A stretch of 64,000 bases of DNA, from the NCBI RefSeq assembly GCF_001437205.1, contig NZ_JQAZ01000002.1:310001-374000 (forward strand), in the 5' to 3' direction. This document shows positions 9,780 through 18,375 of this stretch, piece by piece. Position 1 is the first letter of the stretch. Each line of letters starts with the position of its first letter. Origin of the DNA: Lactobacillus selangorensis. Lineage in GTDB: Bacteria > Bacillota > Bacilli > Lactobacillales > Lactobacillaceae. The notes beneath the pieces were generated by a model that worked only from the letters and a program-made list of their open reading frames with translations, was not told the origin of the DNA and made no database searches. A program made the translations under genes and the position numbers.

Positions 9780-10471
9780 TCCGGTAGCTGCTCCACAGCT
9801 TGTTTCACCTGAGCGGCCGTCGGAATCACTAAAAATTGGTCCGAGCCGTCCCCAACGACGAAATAATACGGATGGTCATCGCCAGGATCGAGCTGGTCCA
9901 AATAGATCAGTGCTTCTAAATGCGACATTCGATCCAGTTTTTCAGCAGCATCCTGCTTCGAAATAAAATGGGCGAAAGCATGCACTTGTCCGTCACTGCT
10001 GTGCGCTTTTTCAAACGCCAGCGCCGCTGCAATCGCTGCATTCAAATCCTGGTCGGCCAATTGTACCAAATCAGCCTTACTGTGAATCGGCGGCGTTTGT
10101 TTCACCAAAATACCTTGATGCTGGTTGCCGACTTTCGTTAATTTTTGTAACTCCTTTTCAGTCAGATTTGCCTCGACAATCTGGCCCTGCTGATTGACGA
10201 GATTCCAAACAGCAGCTTGTACGTCCAGCTGCAAGCGCAAAATCTGTTTTAATCCTGATGCCTGAACGAAATCATTTTCAAATAAATCAGCAGTAACATT
10301 GCTTTCAAGCACAATGTTTTCGGTCGTCGTATAGTGAAGACCCTGCCCTGTTTCGGGATTATTCGTCGTGACTTGGCTGATGGCACCAGTTTGCGGATCC
10401 CATTGTAAGCCAATTACCGGCCATAATGTTTTCCGTTGCGGGTCCCATAATCGAAATTGCTGTTGCATCAT
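9776..10471 (-). CDS. Hypothetical protein with YopX-like N terminus
   Basis: A 231-residue soluble protein. The first residues (QQQFRLWDPQRKTLW) resemble the opening of phage YopX-type proteins, whose function is unknown; the rest, including an acidic segment LDQLDPGDDHPYYFVV, is unrecognised. Two consecutive ATGs (10471 and 10468) follow AGGTGG. It is coupled to the 9399-9779 gene. The YopX resemblance is weak and rests on a short stretch. Confidence 0.5.
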   Translation of the reverse strand: MMQQQFRLWDPQRKTLWPVIGLQWDPQTGAISQVTTNNPETGQGLHYTTTENIVLESNVTADLFENDFVQASGLKQILRLQLDVQAAVWNLVNQQGQIVEANLTEKELQKLTKVGNQHQGILVKQTPPIHSKADLVQLADQDLNAAIAAALAFEKAHSSDGQVHAFAHFISKQDAAEKLDRMSHLEALIYLDQLDPGDDHPYYFVVGDGSDQFLVIPTAAQVKQAVEQLPE

Positions 10472-10603
10472 TTACCCACCTACTTTCAGTTTCTCTACCA
10501 CCATAGCATATTCATTTTGTAGTTAAAAGAACGCCCCAATTGAATTTTAAATGCGTCCCAATCTGTGGTACAACAGACATGTAAAAATGTCAGGAGGGAT
10601 TTC

Positions 10604-11434
10604 ATGGAAACTTATACTTTACGTGATGGTTTGGTACTGCCCAAAGTCGGTTTCGGCACCTTCCGTGTCACCGGTGCGACTGGTGTGCAGACCTTAGTTA
10701 GTGCGCTCAACAGCGGCTACCGGCTGCTGGATACCGCCGTCAATTATGAAAATGAAGGGGTTGTCGGTGAGGCCGTTCGGCAAAGCAGTGTGCCCCGTGA
10801 ACAAATCAGCATTTCCTCAAAACTGCCTGGTCGTGACCATGAATACAAAAAGGCAATCGACCGCATCGAAGAATCTTTGTATCGGACTGGTCTCGATTAT
10901 TTCGACTTGTATCTGATTCATTGGCCGAACCCAAAGGAAAATCGCTATGTCGAAGCTTGGCAGGCCTTGATTGATGCGCAAAAATTTGGTTTGATTCGTT
11001 CCATTGGGGTTTCGAATTTCTTACCGGAACATCTCGACCGTCTGCAAAAGGAAACTGGTGTGATGCCTGTCCTCAATCAAATCGAACTACATCCTTACTT
11101 TAATCAGCAAACTCAACGGACCTATGATACTGAACATGGAATTCTGACCGAAGATTGGAGTCCGTTAGGCCGTGCCAGTGTCATGCTTAAGGACCCGCTG
11201 CTGCAGAAACTGGCCCAGAAATACAATAAGAACGTTGGTCAATTGATTCTGCGGTGGGAATTGCAATTAGGCACCCTGCCGATTCCCAAGGCCAATCACC
11301 CAGCCCGCCAAGTCGGCAATCTTGATGTCTTCGATTTCAATATTTCGGATGCCGATATGGCACAGATCAACAGTTTGACCCGTCCTGATGGTCGCACCAC
11401 CAACCAAGACCCGGCTACACACGAAGAATTTTAG
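10604..11434 (+). CDS. Aldo/keto reductase
   Basis: A 276-residue cytoplasmic NADPH-dependent reductase of the AKR5/2,5-diketogluconate reductase type. The GFGTFR start, the LLDTAVNYENE segment with Asp and Tyr of the tetrad, the SSKL lysine, DLYLIHWP with the active-site His and the NQIELHPYF motif are all present. Start ATG 10604 follows AGGAGGG by 5 bases. It is monocistronic, with a palindromic terminator downstream. The physiological carbonyl substrate is unknown. Confidence 0.9.
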   Translation: METYTLRDGLVLPKVGFGTFRVTGATGVQTLVSALNSGYRLLDTAVNYENEGVVGEAVRQSSVPREQISISSKLPGRDHEYKKAIDRIEESLYRTGLDYFDLYLIHWPNPKENRYVEAWQALIDAQKFGLIRSIGVSNFLPEHLDRLQKETGVMPVLNQIELHPYFNQQTQRTYDTEHGILTEDWSPLGRASVMLKDPLLQKLAQKYNKNVGQLILRWELQLGTLPIPKANHPARQVGNLDVFDFNISDADMAQINSLTRPDGRTTNQDPATHEEF

Positions 11435-11440
11435 CAACTA

Positions 11441-11468
11441 AAAAAGAGCCGGTACCGGCTCTTTTTTT
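11441..11468 (+). terminator. Terminator after aldo/keto reductase
   Basis: AAAGAGCCGG-TA-CCGGCTCTTT followed by T residues, 6 bases after the stop codon. Confidence 0.9.
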
Positions 11469-11512
11469 GTGTGTAACGCCGCTTCGTGCTGATTTCACAC
11501 TGAACGGCGGCA

Positions 11513-11528
11513 TGTTTCACATGAAACA
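11513..11528. promoter_or_regulatory. parS-like centromere site
   Basis: TGTTTCACATGAAACA matches the Firmicute ParB-binding parS consensus (TGTTTCACGTGAAACA) at 15 of 16 positions. It is intergenic and an identical copy occurs at 23170. Binding by Spo0J/ParB is inferred. Confidence 0.6.
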
Positions 11529-11557
11529 AACGGCATTCTTTGTAACGCCGTTATAGT

Positions 11558-12136
11558 TTAAGGCAAATCATTGCCAGCAGCAAAGTAGACGTTGTACCAC
11601 TCCTGCTTGGTCAATTCGATATCGGCACCAGCAGCACTGTCGGCGATATGCGCCGGCGTCATGGTTCCCAGCATGACTTGAATGTGTGCCGGATGCCGCA
11701 GAATCCAGGCGATGGCAATGGCATTCTTGGAAACACCATACTGATCGGCTAATTTTTGCAGCTCGGCATTTAACTTTGGAAACTGGTCATTATTGATAAA
11801 CGTCCCATCGAAATAGCCGTACTGGAATGGCGACCATGCCTGAATCGTCATATTGTGCAGACGCGCATAATTCAAAATACCGCCGTCATGGTCGATACTG
11901 CGGTCATCATTCATGTTGACATGAATGCCCTGGTCGACCATCCCAGTATGCATGATGCTGAATTGCAGCTGGTCAATCATCAGACGCTGGCTGCAAGCAG
12001 CTTGAACGAGTTCGACTTGCGATGGATTGAAATTAGACACACCGAAATGGCGTACTTTGCCGTCCAATTGCAGTTCATCGAAAGCAGCGGCGATTTCTTC
12101 TTTGCTCCTTTGAATCGGCGAAAGTGATTTGTAAAA
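11558..12136 (-). pseudogene. Aldo/keto reductase, N-terminal third to half missing
   Basis: About 190 open codons match the C-terminal part of a YdhF-type aldo/keto reductase (DELQLDGKVRHFGVSNF, then IAWILRHPAHIQVMLGTM near the end). The N-terminal part with the catalytic Asp/Tyr/Lys is absent. The frame is open only back to a stop at 12137-12139, with no credible ribosome site. A MerR-type promoter aimed at it (12197-12227) and a divergent MerR gene survive, so this looks like a deletion inside a regulated pair. It is probably not functional. Confidence 0.75.
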
Positions 12137-12196
12137 TCAAGTCACTCGTCTTAAAATAAATTGGTCCGTACCTGTTGTTTGGCCGCAACAGTATTT

Positions 12197-12227
12197 ACTA
12201 TAAAACTTAGACCATAGTCTAAGACAA
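12197..12227 (-). promoter_or_regulatory. MerR-type promoter/operator
   Basis: On the minus strand: TTGTCT (-35, 12227-12222), a 19-bp spacer and TATAGT (-10, 12202-12197). A perfect dyad CTTAGAC-CATA-GTCTAAG (12206-12223) lies in the spacer region. Over-long spacers with a central dyad are the hallmark of MerR-activated promoters. It points to the truncated reductase and is flanked by a MerR gene. Confidence 0.8.
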
Positions 12228-12255
12228 GTACTTTTTCAAAAAAGGAGTTGTTTTT

Positions 12256-12654
12256 TTGGGACTTTCTATTTCCGGCGCCGTCAAAAAGACGGATATTCCC
12301 GCCACCACGATTCGTTATTACGATAAAAAAGGTTTATTACCCTTCGTTCGGCATGATGAAAACGGTCATCGTGATTTTACCAAACACGACATTACCATGC
12401 TGCAGCTAATCAGCTGTTTGAAAAACACCGGCATGGAACTGTCGCACATTCGTGACTTCGTTCAAATGTGTCAGGACGGCGATACAACACTTGAAGAACG
12501 GCTTGCTTTATTCGAACACCAAAAAACGGTCATCGAAGACCGCATCAAACAGGATCAAAAATATTTGCAAACCGTCGAACATAAAATCAATTATTACAAA
12601 GCCGCCTGTGCTGCTGGAACAGAGGATGCTGTTTCAAATGAAGATTGCGAATAA
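12256..12654 (+). CDS. MerR-family transcriptional regulator
   Basis: A 132-residue regulator. The N-terminal winged helix has TTIRYYDKKGLLPF and NGHRDFT, followed by a dimerisation coiled coil (about 80-115) and a Cys-containing tail (AACAAGTEDAVSNEDCE). It starts at TTG 12256, 8 bases after AAAGGAG. It is divergent from the truncated reductase, with the MerR-type operator at 12206-12223 between them, so it very probably activates that promoter. The inducer is unknown; AdhR-like aldehyde sensing through cysteines is possible. Confidence 0.85.
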   Translation: MGLSISGAVKKTDIPATTIRYYDKKGLLPFVRHDENGHRDFTKHDITMLQLISCLKNTGMELSHIRDFVQMCQDGDTTLEERLALFEHQKTVIEDRIKQDQKYLQTVEHKINYYKAACAAGTEDAVSNEDCE

Positions 12655-12682
12655 ACAGCCATGCTGCTTAGCGTGGCTGTTT
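12653..12682 (+). terminator. Weak terminator-like hairpin after MerR gene
   Basis: AAACAGCCA / TGGCTGTTT stem with a 12-base loop overlapping the MerR stop; the T run is short. Confidence 0.5.
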
Positions 12683-12683
12683 A

Positions 12684-13409
12684 TCATTGATAAATCTCCT
12701 TTAACGCGGACGAGTCGCCAGTCGACAGCGTTGTAACGCCTTGGTCGACTGGATACATGACCGAACTCAAATCGGAACTATGGTCGAGTCCCAACGCATG
12801 GCCGAGTTCGTGAATCGCTACTGAGTCGCTGAACGCCGCCGAATACGTTGCATTCAAACGTGCACGTGCATTATTAGTGCTGGTCGTTCCCTGCCAACTG
12901 GTTTCCTGAGTGATTTGCGGACCGCCGACCCCTAACTCGATTCCAGTCTGCAGGGCGTTAGCCATCTGCTTGTGATAAACCGAAAAGGTAATCTGATTTT
13001 TAGCTTGCTCATCCGCCTTCAATTGAACAATCCCAGTCTGATTATAAACAGCAACAGCATCCAGAAAGACTTTTTTAGCTGCAGCAGGTGTCCCCTTGGC
13101 AAAATGGTAGCCATACACTTTATTCAAATGAGCGTTTTGCACAATTGATTCGACTGGTGTCGCGTCGGCTGAGGTCGCCACCGAACTGCTGGCGCTCGAA
13201 ATTTCCGTCTGGCTGGTACTCGAACTGGACGCCGAACTCGCAGTGGATGCAGTCGGCCGCAGATTCTCAGCCGCTTTTGGTAATTTAGCCGCCGCTGCTG
13301 TTAAATAATGACGGGCTGTGCTGGCAACGACCTGTGGATGGCTGCGGGTCCAGCCGATTCCAACTAGTAATAATAATAAAATAACAATTCGTCTGAAAAA
13401 TTTCACCAT
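12684..13409 (-). CDS. Exported matrixin-like zinc metalloprotease
   Basis: A 241-residue protein. Residues 6-19 form a hydrophobic signal or anchor (IVILLLLLVGIGW). A Ser/Thr/Ala-rich linker runs about 50-85. The C-terminal catalytic domain has the metzincin zinc motif HELGHALGLDH near residue 202 and the Met-turn SVMYP shortly after, the signature of peptidase family M10A. The protease is predicted to act outside the cell, tethered or released. It is monocistronic, divergent from a LysR gene. Substrate unknown. Confidence 0.85.
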   Translation of the reverse strand: MVKFFRRIVILLLLLVGIGWTRSHPQVVASTARHYLTAAAAKLPKAAENLRPTASTASSASSSSTSQTEISSASSSVATSADATPVESIVQNAHLNKVYGYHFAKGTPAAAKKVFLDAVAVYNQTGIVQLKADEQAKNQITFSVYHKQMANALQTGIELGVGGPQITQETSWQGTTSTNNARARLNATYSAAFSDSVAIHELGHALGLDHSSDLSSVMYPVDQGVTTLSTGDSSALKEIYQ

Positions 13410-13524
13410 TCATTCTCCTTCATATTCTCCATGTGAGACCACTATAGACCTTGAAGCAGGCTCGAGGGCAAGTCCCTTTACCAAAACTTATCTTTTGGTA
13501 GCGCTTGTATTTACTGCCGGACTA

Positions 13525-13543
13525 GTATACTTTTAGTGTATAC
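13525..13543. promoter_or_regulatory. LysR-type box upstream of LysR gene
   Basis: Two GTATAC hexamers (13525-13530, 13538-13543) separated by 7 bases, just before the LysR ribosome site. Similar GCATAC/GTATAC boxes occur at LysR-type promoters in the 35-50 kb region, suggesting autoregulation. Confidence 0.5.
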
Positions 13544-13560
13544 AAGCAGGAGGTGCGCTG

Positions 13561-14439
13561 ATGATTGAAAATTATTTATGGACCGAACTGGCCGCTTTCG
13601 CCCAGTATCACACGCTCGCCAAAACGGCGGACGCCCTCCACGTCACCCAGCCGACCGTCACTCGTGGTTTAAAAAAGCTCGAAGCGGAGCTGAATGTGCC
13701 CTTATTCGATCGGCAGCCGAATCGAATCATTTTAACGGAAACCGGCGAATTGGCCGTCAAAGAGGCCCAAAAATTACTGGCCGCCCAAACCGAAGCTGTC
13801 ACCAAAATTCAAAACTATGCCCGCAGCCAGCAAATCCTTAAAGTAGGTGCCACAATTCCAGGTCCCTTAATTTTATTTCATTATTTTCAGGCTCAACTAC
13901 CCGCCAACGTTCAAATCAATCGTGATTTGCTGGAAGCTGACATTGTCCCCCTGCTCGACCAGAATCAGTATACGGTAATCCTCTCCGACCAGGAAATCTT
14001 TACTGACACCGTCGAATCACGCTTTCTGGGGACCGAAGATTTAACAGTCAATTTAAATCAATTTATGTATTTGGCCAATCAGCCTTCCGTTCAGTTTGCC
14101 GAATTAAAGGGACTCAGTTTCCTCGTGCTGGCAGATATCGGCCCCTGGAACGACATTATCAAAACCAACATTCCCGGCGCTAAGTTTTTGTACCAGCAGC
14201 AAGCCGATACCTTTTCGGAGCTGACCAAATATTCCGACTTTCCGTTTTTCAGCACCAATTTATCCCGTTTCGACCCCGATTTCAGCAAGCGCCTAAACGA
14301 AGACGATAATCGGGTCGCCATCCCGATTGCCGACGCCAGTGCCAAAATGCCGGTTTATGCCAACTATTTGAAACGGCAGAAAAACAGCGTCGCACCCTTG
14401 CTCAAATTAGCCGTTCACCAGTGGCCGGCTGCTAAATAG
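13561..14439 (+). CDS. LysR-family transcriptional regulator
   Basis: A 292-residue regulator. The N-terminal helix-turn-helix (LAKTADALHVTQPTVTRGLKK, about 18-38) is followed by a periplasmic-binding-protein-like effector domain. ATG 13561 has GCAGGAGG upstream. It is a close relative of the frameshifted LysR at 45070-45952: both have LTVNLNQFMYLANQ/MSVHLNQFMYLASQ and KLSFLVL-type stretches. Because that copy is broken, this intact paralogue could act on its sites. Its own target is unclear; GTATAC boxes lie just upstream. Confidence 0.9.
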   Translation: MIENYLWTELAAFAQYHTLAKTADALHVTQPTVTRGLKKLEAELNVPLFDRQPNRIILTETGELAVKEAQKLLAAQTEAVTKIQNYARSQQILKVGATIPGPLILFHYFQAQLPANVQINRDLLEADIVPLLDQNQYTVILSDQEIFTDTVESRFLGTEDLTVNLNQFMYLANQPSVQFAELKGLSFLVLADIGPWNDIIKTNIPGAKFLYQQQADTFSELTKYSDFPFFSTNLSRFDPDFSKRLNEDDNRVAIPIADASAKMPVYANYLKRQKNSVAPLLKLAVHQWPAAK

Positions 14440-14462
14440 CTTATTTTTAATGGAGAAATCAA

Positions 14463-15335
14463 ATGACGATTACGCATGAAGTGGTCCAGGTGGTGCCCCG
14501 CCTGCCGTTTAAATTTTATTTACACGATCCGCTGACAAAAATCGACGTCGCCCCGCATTGGCATCAGGGAATCGAACTCAACTACTTGTTAAAGGGCGAC
14601 ACCCTGCACTTTGTGACGGACGGGCACACGACCGACTATCGGCCCGGCGATCTGTGGGCCGTCAACCGGCGAGTCGTGCACAGTGCGACCGGTGCGCCGG
14701 ACGTTGACTGGGATGAATTCGGTTTGATTATCGATGATACCTTTTTAGTCAAGCAGCTGCCCGAAAGTGTCAATTGGGAACTGACACTGCATGGCCCCGT
14801 TTCACAACGAGCCGATGCAGCTGCTTATCAGACGATTCAGCAGCATTTGTTGGCAATCCGGCGGCTGCTCGACCAGCAAGTTACCGATTTATCACGACTC
14901 GCTATTTTGAGTCATTTTTATGCCCTGCTGAATCAGTTAGGAACCGCTTTTGCGGTGCCGCTGGTTTCGGTTGATATTTCCGCCAATCCCAATCTGGTCA
15001 ACACCGTCGTCAGTTACATCAATATCCATTATGCCGTCGAACTCACCGGTGCGGAACTTGCCAATCGCTTCCACACTTCATTGACCACTTTGAACCAGCA
15101 GTTTAATGCCAATCTGCAGATGTCAATCAGTAAATACATTCGGCTGGTGCGCCTGATGAATGCCCGGCGGCTCTTGCTGGACACCGACCAGACGATCGAA
15201 GCGATCGCTGCCAATTGCGGCTTCCCCAATCAAAAAACGCTGACCCGTAATTTCAAAGCTTGGAAAAAAATGACCCCGTCTGCTTATCGGGCCCGTCTGC
15301 TCACCACACCCAAAACTGACCGTAACTGCTTTTAA
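14463..15335 (+). CDS. AraC-family regulator with cupin sensor
   Basis: A 290-residue regulator. The N-terminal cupin domain (HWHQGIELNYLLKG, RPGDLWAVN) probably binds a sugar or similar ligand. The C-terminal double helix-turn-helix (about 190-285) includes IEAIAANCGFPNQKTLTRNFKAW. ATG 14463 has GGAGAAATC before it. It lies 23 bases after the LysR gene and upstream of the acetyltransferase, MFS, LacI-fragment and HAD genes, which it may control. Confidence 0.85.
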   Translation: MTITHEVVQVVPRLPFKFYLHDPLTKIDVAPHWHQGIELNYLLKGDTLHFVTDGHTTDYRPGDLWAVNRRVVHSATGAPDVDWDEFGLIIDDTFLVKQLPESVNWELTLHGPVSQRADAAAYQTIQQHLLAIRRLLDQQVTDLSRLAILSHFYALLNQLGTAFAVPLVSVDISANPNLVNTVVSYINIHYAVELTGAELANRFHTSLTTLNQQFNANLQMSISKYIRLVRLMNARRLLLDTDQTIEAIAANCGFPNQKTLTRNFKAWKKMTPSAYRARLLTTPKTDRNCF

Positions 15336-15406
15336 AAATCAACCCTGAAACCGTTTTATTCATGCTATCCTACCTTCTGTAATCACATTGCAGGAGGTTT
15401 TTTTGA

Positions 15407-16027
15407 ATGACAACAGAACGTGAATTGATGTTAAACGGGTAACTATATTTTGCTGGCGACCCTGAATTGGCCGCTCTCCGCAAACAGGCACATTGGCAAA
15501 TCTATCATTATAATCAAACCAATCCTGACCAGGATGAACAACGGCAGCAGATGCTCAACGAGCTAGTCGATTGTCCCAGTCAGGATGCTTATATCGAAGT
15601 CCCGACACGAATGGATTATGGGCATAATCTGCATTTGGGCAAACATTTTTACGCCGACTACGGCAGTATTTTTCTAGATGTGGCACCGATCACAATCGGC
15701 GATAATGTGCTGCTGGGCCCGGCTGTGAGCGTGTATACGGCTGGGCATCCGCTTGATGTGCCAATTCGAAATGAAGACTTGGAATACGGCTACCCGATTA
15801 CAATCGGCAACAACGTCTGGATCGGCGGCAATGCCGTCCTGTGTCCAGGCATTACCATTGGCGACAACACCGTCATTGGAGCAGGCTCGATTGTTACAAA
15901 GGATATTCCCGCCAATGTCGTTGCCGCTGGGAATCCGGCACGCATCATTCGGCCAATCACGGCAGATGACACTCGCTATTGGCAAGCGCAAAAACAAACT
16001 TATTTACAGGCACGTGATGAAGGCTGA
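15407..16027 (+). pseudogene. Sugar O-acetyltransferase (maltose/galactoside type) with early nonsense codon
   Basis: A left-handed beta-helix acetyltransferase. The C-terminal two thirds has hexapeptide repeats (IGDNVLLGP, IGNNVWIGGNAVLCPG, IGDNTVIGAGSIVTKDIP) and the family's catalytic region near GHPLD. The natural start, ATG 15407 with CAGGAGG 9 bases upstream, gives MTTERELMLNG and then TAA at 15440-15442, in frame with the rest (LYFAGDPELAALRKQ). The stop replaces a codon in a region usually read as GELY. Restart at TTG 15467 is possible but lacks a ribosome site. Confidence 0.8.
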
Positions 16028-17189
16028 GCAATCGAAACTAACGATGGCCAGCATCCTCAGCATTTCAATGGTTGGCGGTGTCACCACAATCATCACCGGC
16101 ATTCTGCCGCAGCTGGAGCATGAATATCCGACGCTACCGACGACCATGATTGAATGGCTGGTCACCGCTGCCAATCTGAGTGCCTTGGTGACGCTATTAA
16201 CCAATTCCTGGTTTACCAAACGGTGGGGCATCAAACGGACCGTCATCACGGGACTCATCGTTAGTATGCTGGCAGGCACAGCCCCGCTGTTCAGCCATCA
16301 ATTTGCCGGATTGATGTTCAGCCGGCTGGTGCTGGGATTAGGCATTGGCTTGTTTTCACCGCATGCAATCAGCCTGATTGTTCACGTCTATTCAGGCGAC
16401 CGGCAAGCCCGGCTGCTAGGGTATCAAGTCGGACTCGGTGCACTTGGCAACGCCATTTTCCTAGCGATGGCCGGCGTCATCGTTTTGTCCGGCTGGCGGA
16501 ACGTTTTCCTGCTCTACCTGCTGCTGGGGTTGGTCGCCCTGCTGGCTGCGGCCGGTTTGCCGGAGGGAACAGAAACTCCGCCGACGCAAACAGAAAAACG
16601 GCCTAAACTGCCGCTGCGCAATTGGGGCTTTGTCGGATTGGCCTTTGTGACTTACTTGCTAATCTGGGGCGTTCAATTGAAACTGCCGAGTCTCTTCCAA
16701 GAGCGTGACCTTGGAGGGGTTAGTATTGCTAATTGGACGCTTTCAGCCATGAACATCGGCGGTATGGCTGCCGGACTCACATTCGGACTTTTATACCGCA
16801 AATATCACCGTTTCACCCTTGTCATTGGCTATGCCGGTGCGGCCATCACCACTTTTTTACTCCTGCTGGCCCACCAAGCTGGTCCAGCCATCATTGCCGC
16901 CGTTTTGTTTAATTTTATCTATTCTTATACAGGACCTTATTTGGTTTTTCGTAGTCAGCAAGGGCTCGCACCGCAACTCGTCAATGCCATGAGCAGCTGG
17001 CTGACGATTGCCACAATTATCAGTGCCTTTTTTGCCCCTTTGTTATGGAATACACTCGGTCAATTAGGCCCTGGCACGGTCACTGACAATACGCTGCTGT
17101 GGACGGCTGTTTTTCTCAGTTTGATTGCCGTTTCCATCACAATGTTATTTATTCGTCCGCATACCGCACCAATCAGAAAGAAGGAATGA
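16017..17189 (+). CDS. MFS transporter, DHA1-like
   Basis: A 390-residue membrane protein with about 12 predicted helices and MFS features: a TKRWGIKRTVITG loop 2-3 motif and LVLGLGIGLFSPHA in helix 4. It resembles drug or sugar efflux carriers. The ATG at 16017 overlaps the acetyltransferase by 11 bases, and its stop overlaps the ATG of the LacI fragment (ATGA), so it sits in a coupled operon. Substrate unknown. Confidence 0.8.
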   Translation: MKAEQSKLTMASILSISMVGGVTTIITGILPQLEHEYPTLPTTMIEWLVTAANLSALVTLLTNSWFTKRWGIKRTVITGLIVSMLAGTAPLFSHQFAGLMFSRLVLGLGIGLFSPHAISLIVHVYSGDRQARLLGYQVGLGALGNAIFLAMAGVIVLSGWRNVFLLYLLLGLVALLAAAGLPEGTETPPTQTEKRPKLPLRNWGFVGLAFVTYLLIWGVQLKLPSLFQERDLGGVSIANWTLSAMNIGGMAAGLTFGLLYRKYHRFTLVIGYAGAAITTFLLLLAHQAGPAIIAAVLFNFIYSYTGPYLVFRSQQGLAPQLVNAMSSWLTIATIISAFFAPLLWNTLGQLGPGTVTDNTLLWTAVFLSLIAVSITMLFIRPHTAPIRKKE

Positions 17190-17371
17190 AATTGGCTACC
17201 ATTTATGATGTCGCACGTCTCTCCGGACATGCCCCATCGACAGTGTCACGAGTCCTGCATGGGAAAAACCATGTGGCACCTGCGACACGGACCGACGTGC
17301 TGGCCGCCATTGAGGCACTGAACTATCAGCCCAATCTATTGGCCCAGCACCTCAGCAATCTCAAATCATAA
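17186..17371 (+). pseudogene. LacI-family regulator reduced to its DNA-binding domain
   Basis: A 61-residue open frame with a complete LacI headpiece: ATIYDVARLSGHAPSTVSR, then EALNYQPNLLAQHLSNLKS and a stop exactly where the effector domain would begin. A normal LacI protein has about 330 residues. The ATG overlaps the MFS stop. It may be a remnant; a stand-alone headpiece would lack the dimerisation core and bind DNA poorly. Confidence 0.7.
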
Positions 17372-17383
17372 AGGAGTTTTTCA

Positions 17384-18209
17384 ATGACAAAAATTAAATT
17401 GATTGCCTTGGATATCGATGATACCCTGCTCGATTCACAGGGCAAATTATTAGATTCGACCAAAGCTAGTCTCCAAAATGCCCTCACTCACTATGGGCAT
17501 CAAAGTTGTCTTGTGCTCCGGTCGGCCGCTTGCCGGCGTCAAACCGTATTTGGAAGCAATCGGCATCCAAGGCGACAATCAGTACGCCATTACTTACAAT
17601 GGCAGTGTCGTCAGTTCGGTTTCTGGCCGGACGCTGGTTGCGTTAGGACTCTCCAATAAAACCTATCGTGCCATCGACCAGTATGCCCAAGCGCACCACC
17701 TGCCGTACAATGTGCTGGATGAAAATAGTCAGATTTACACCAGCAATCGTGATGTCAATTGGGTCACCGTCGTCCAGGCCCGTGAAAATCTAGCCGGCAT
17801 TTATGTGCGCACGCCTGATGAACTCCCGACTGATTTTACAATCGTCAAAGCCGTTTTTGTTGGCGAAGCGGCAGCACTCGATCAGCAGGAGCCAGGCGTT
17901 AAAGCCCGTTTTGGCAATGATTTTTATGTGGTGCGGGCGGCGGCCAACTTCCTCGAAATCATGAATCCGGATGCCAATAAAGGCAGCGGCCTCAAAAACT
18001 TAGCCGAAAACTTAGGTCTTGCACCTGAAAATATTATGGCCTTCGGAGATGAACAGAATGATATCCCAATGTTCGACTATGCCGGCACTGCCGTCGCAAT
18101 GGGCAACGGCTCTGAAGCCGCTAAAGCCCATGCCGACTATATCACCGCCTCTAATGACGATGATGGAATCGCCAAAGCACTCGACCAACTGGTGTTTGCG
18201 CAGCATTAA
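17384..18209 (+). pseudogene. Cof-type HAD phosphatase, broken by a 4-bp duplication
   Basis: The first frame gives KLIALDIDDTLLDSQGK, with the HAD nucleophile motif DxDxT, and runs to about 17490. The second frame carries MGIKVVLCSGRPLAG (motif II) and AFGDEQNDIPMFDYAG (motif IV). The junction reads CTCACTCACT (17483-17492), a tandem repeat of CTCA; removing one copy restores a 273-residue protein of normal Cof/YidA length. The enzyme would dephosphorylate sugar phosphates or related cofactors. Confidence 0.85.
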
Positions 18210-18263
18210 ATAGTTTCAAAACAAAATCGCACACAGCCATGGTTTGGCGCAGAATAAACAGCC

Positions 18264-18302
18264 AAAAACAGCCCGCCTCAAATTTGAGACGAGCTGTTTT
18301 TT
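18264..18302. terminator. Bidirectional terminator
   Basis: AAAAACAGC...CTCAAA/TTTGAG...GCTGTTTTTT stem between the converging HAD and lmrD genes. Confidence 0.85.
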
Positions 18303-18375
18303 CCTTTACGGAACCTTTGATTGACTTCATTTTAGCAGTTTACGCTGCCAACGAAGATTATTTTTTTGCAATCCT

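Noticed and set aside
15753-16016. N-terminal extension of the MFS protein
   Set aside because: The extension lies inside the acetyltransferase gene and is not membrane-like; MFS homology begins at the ATG at 16017.
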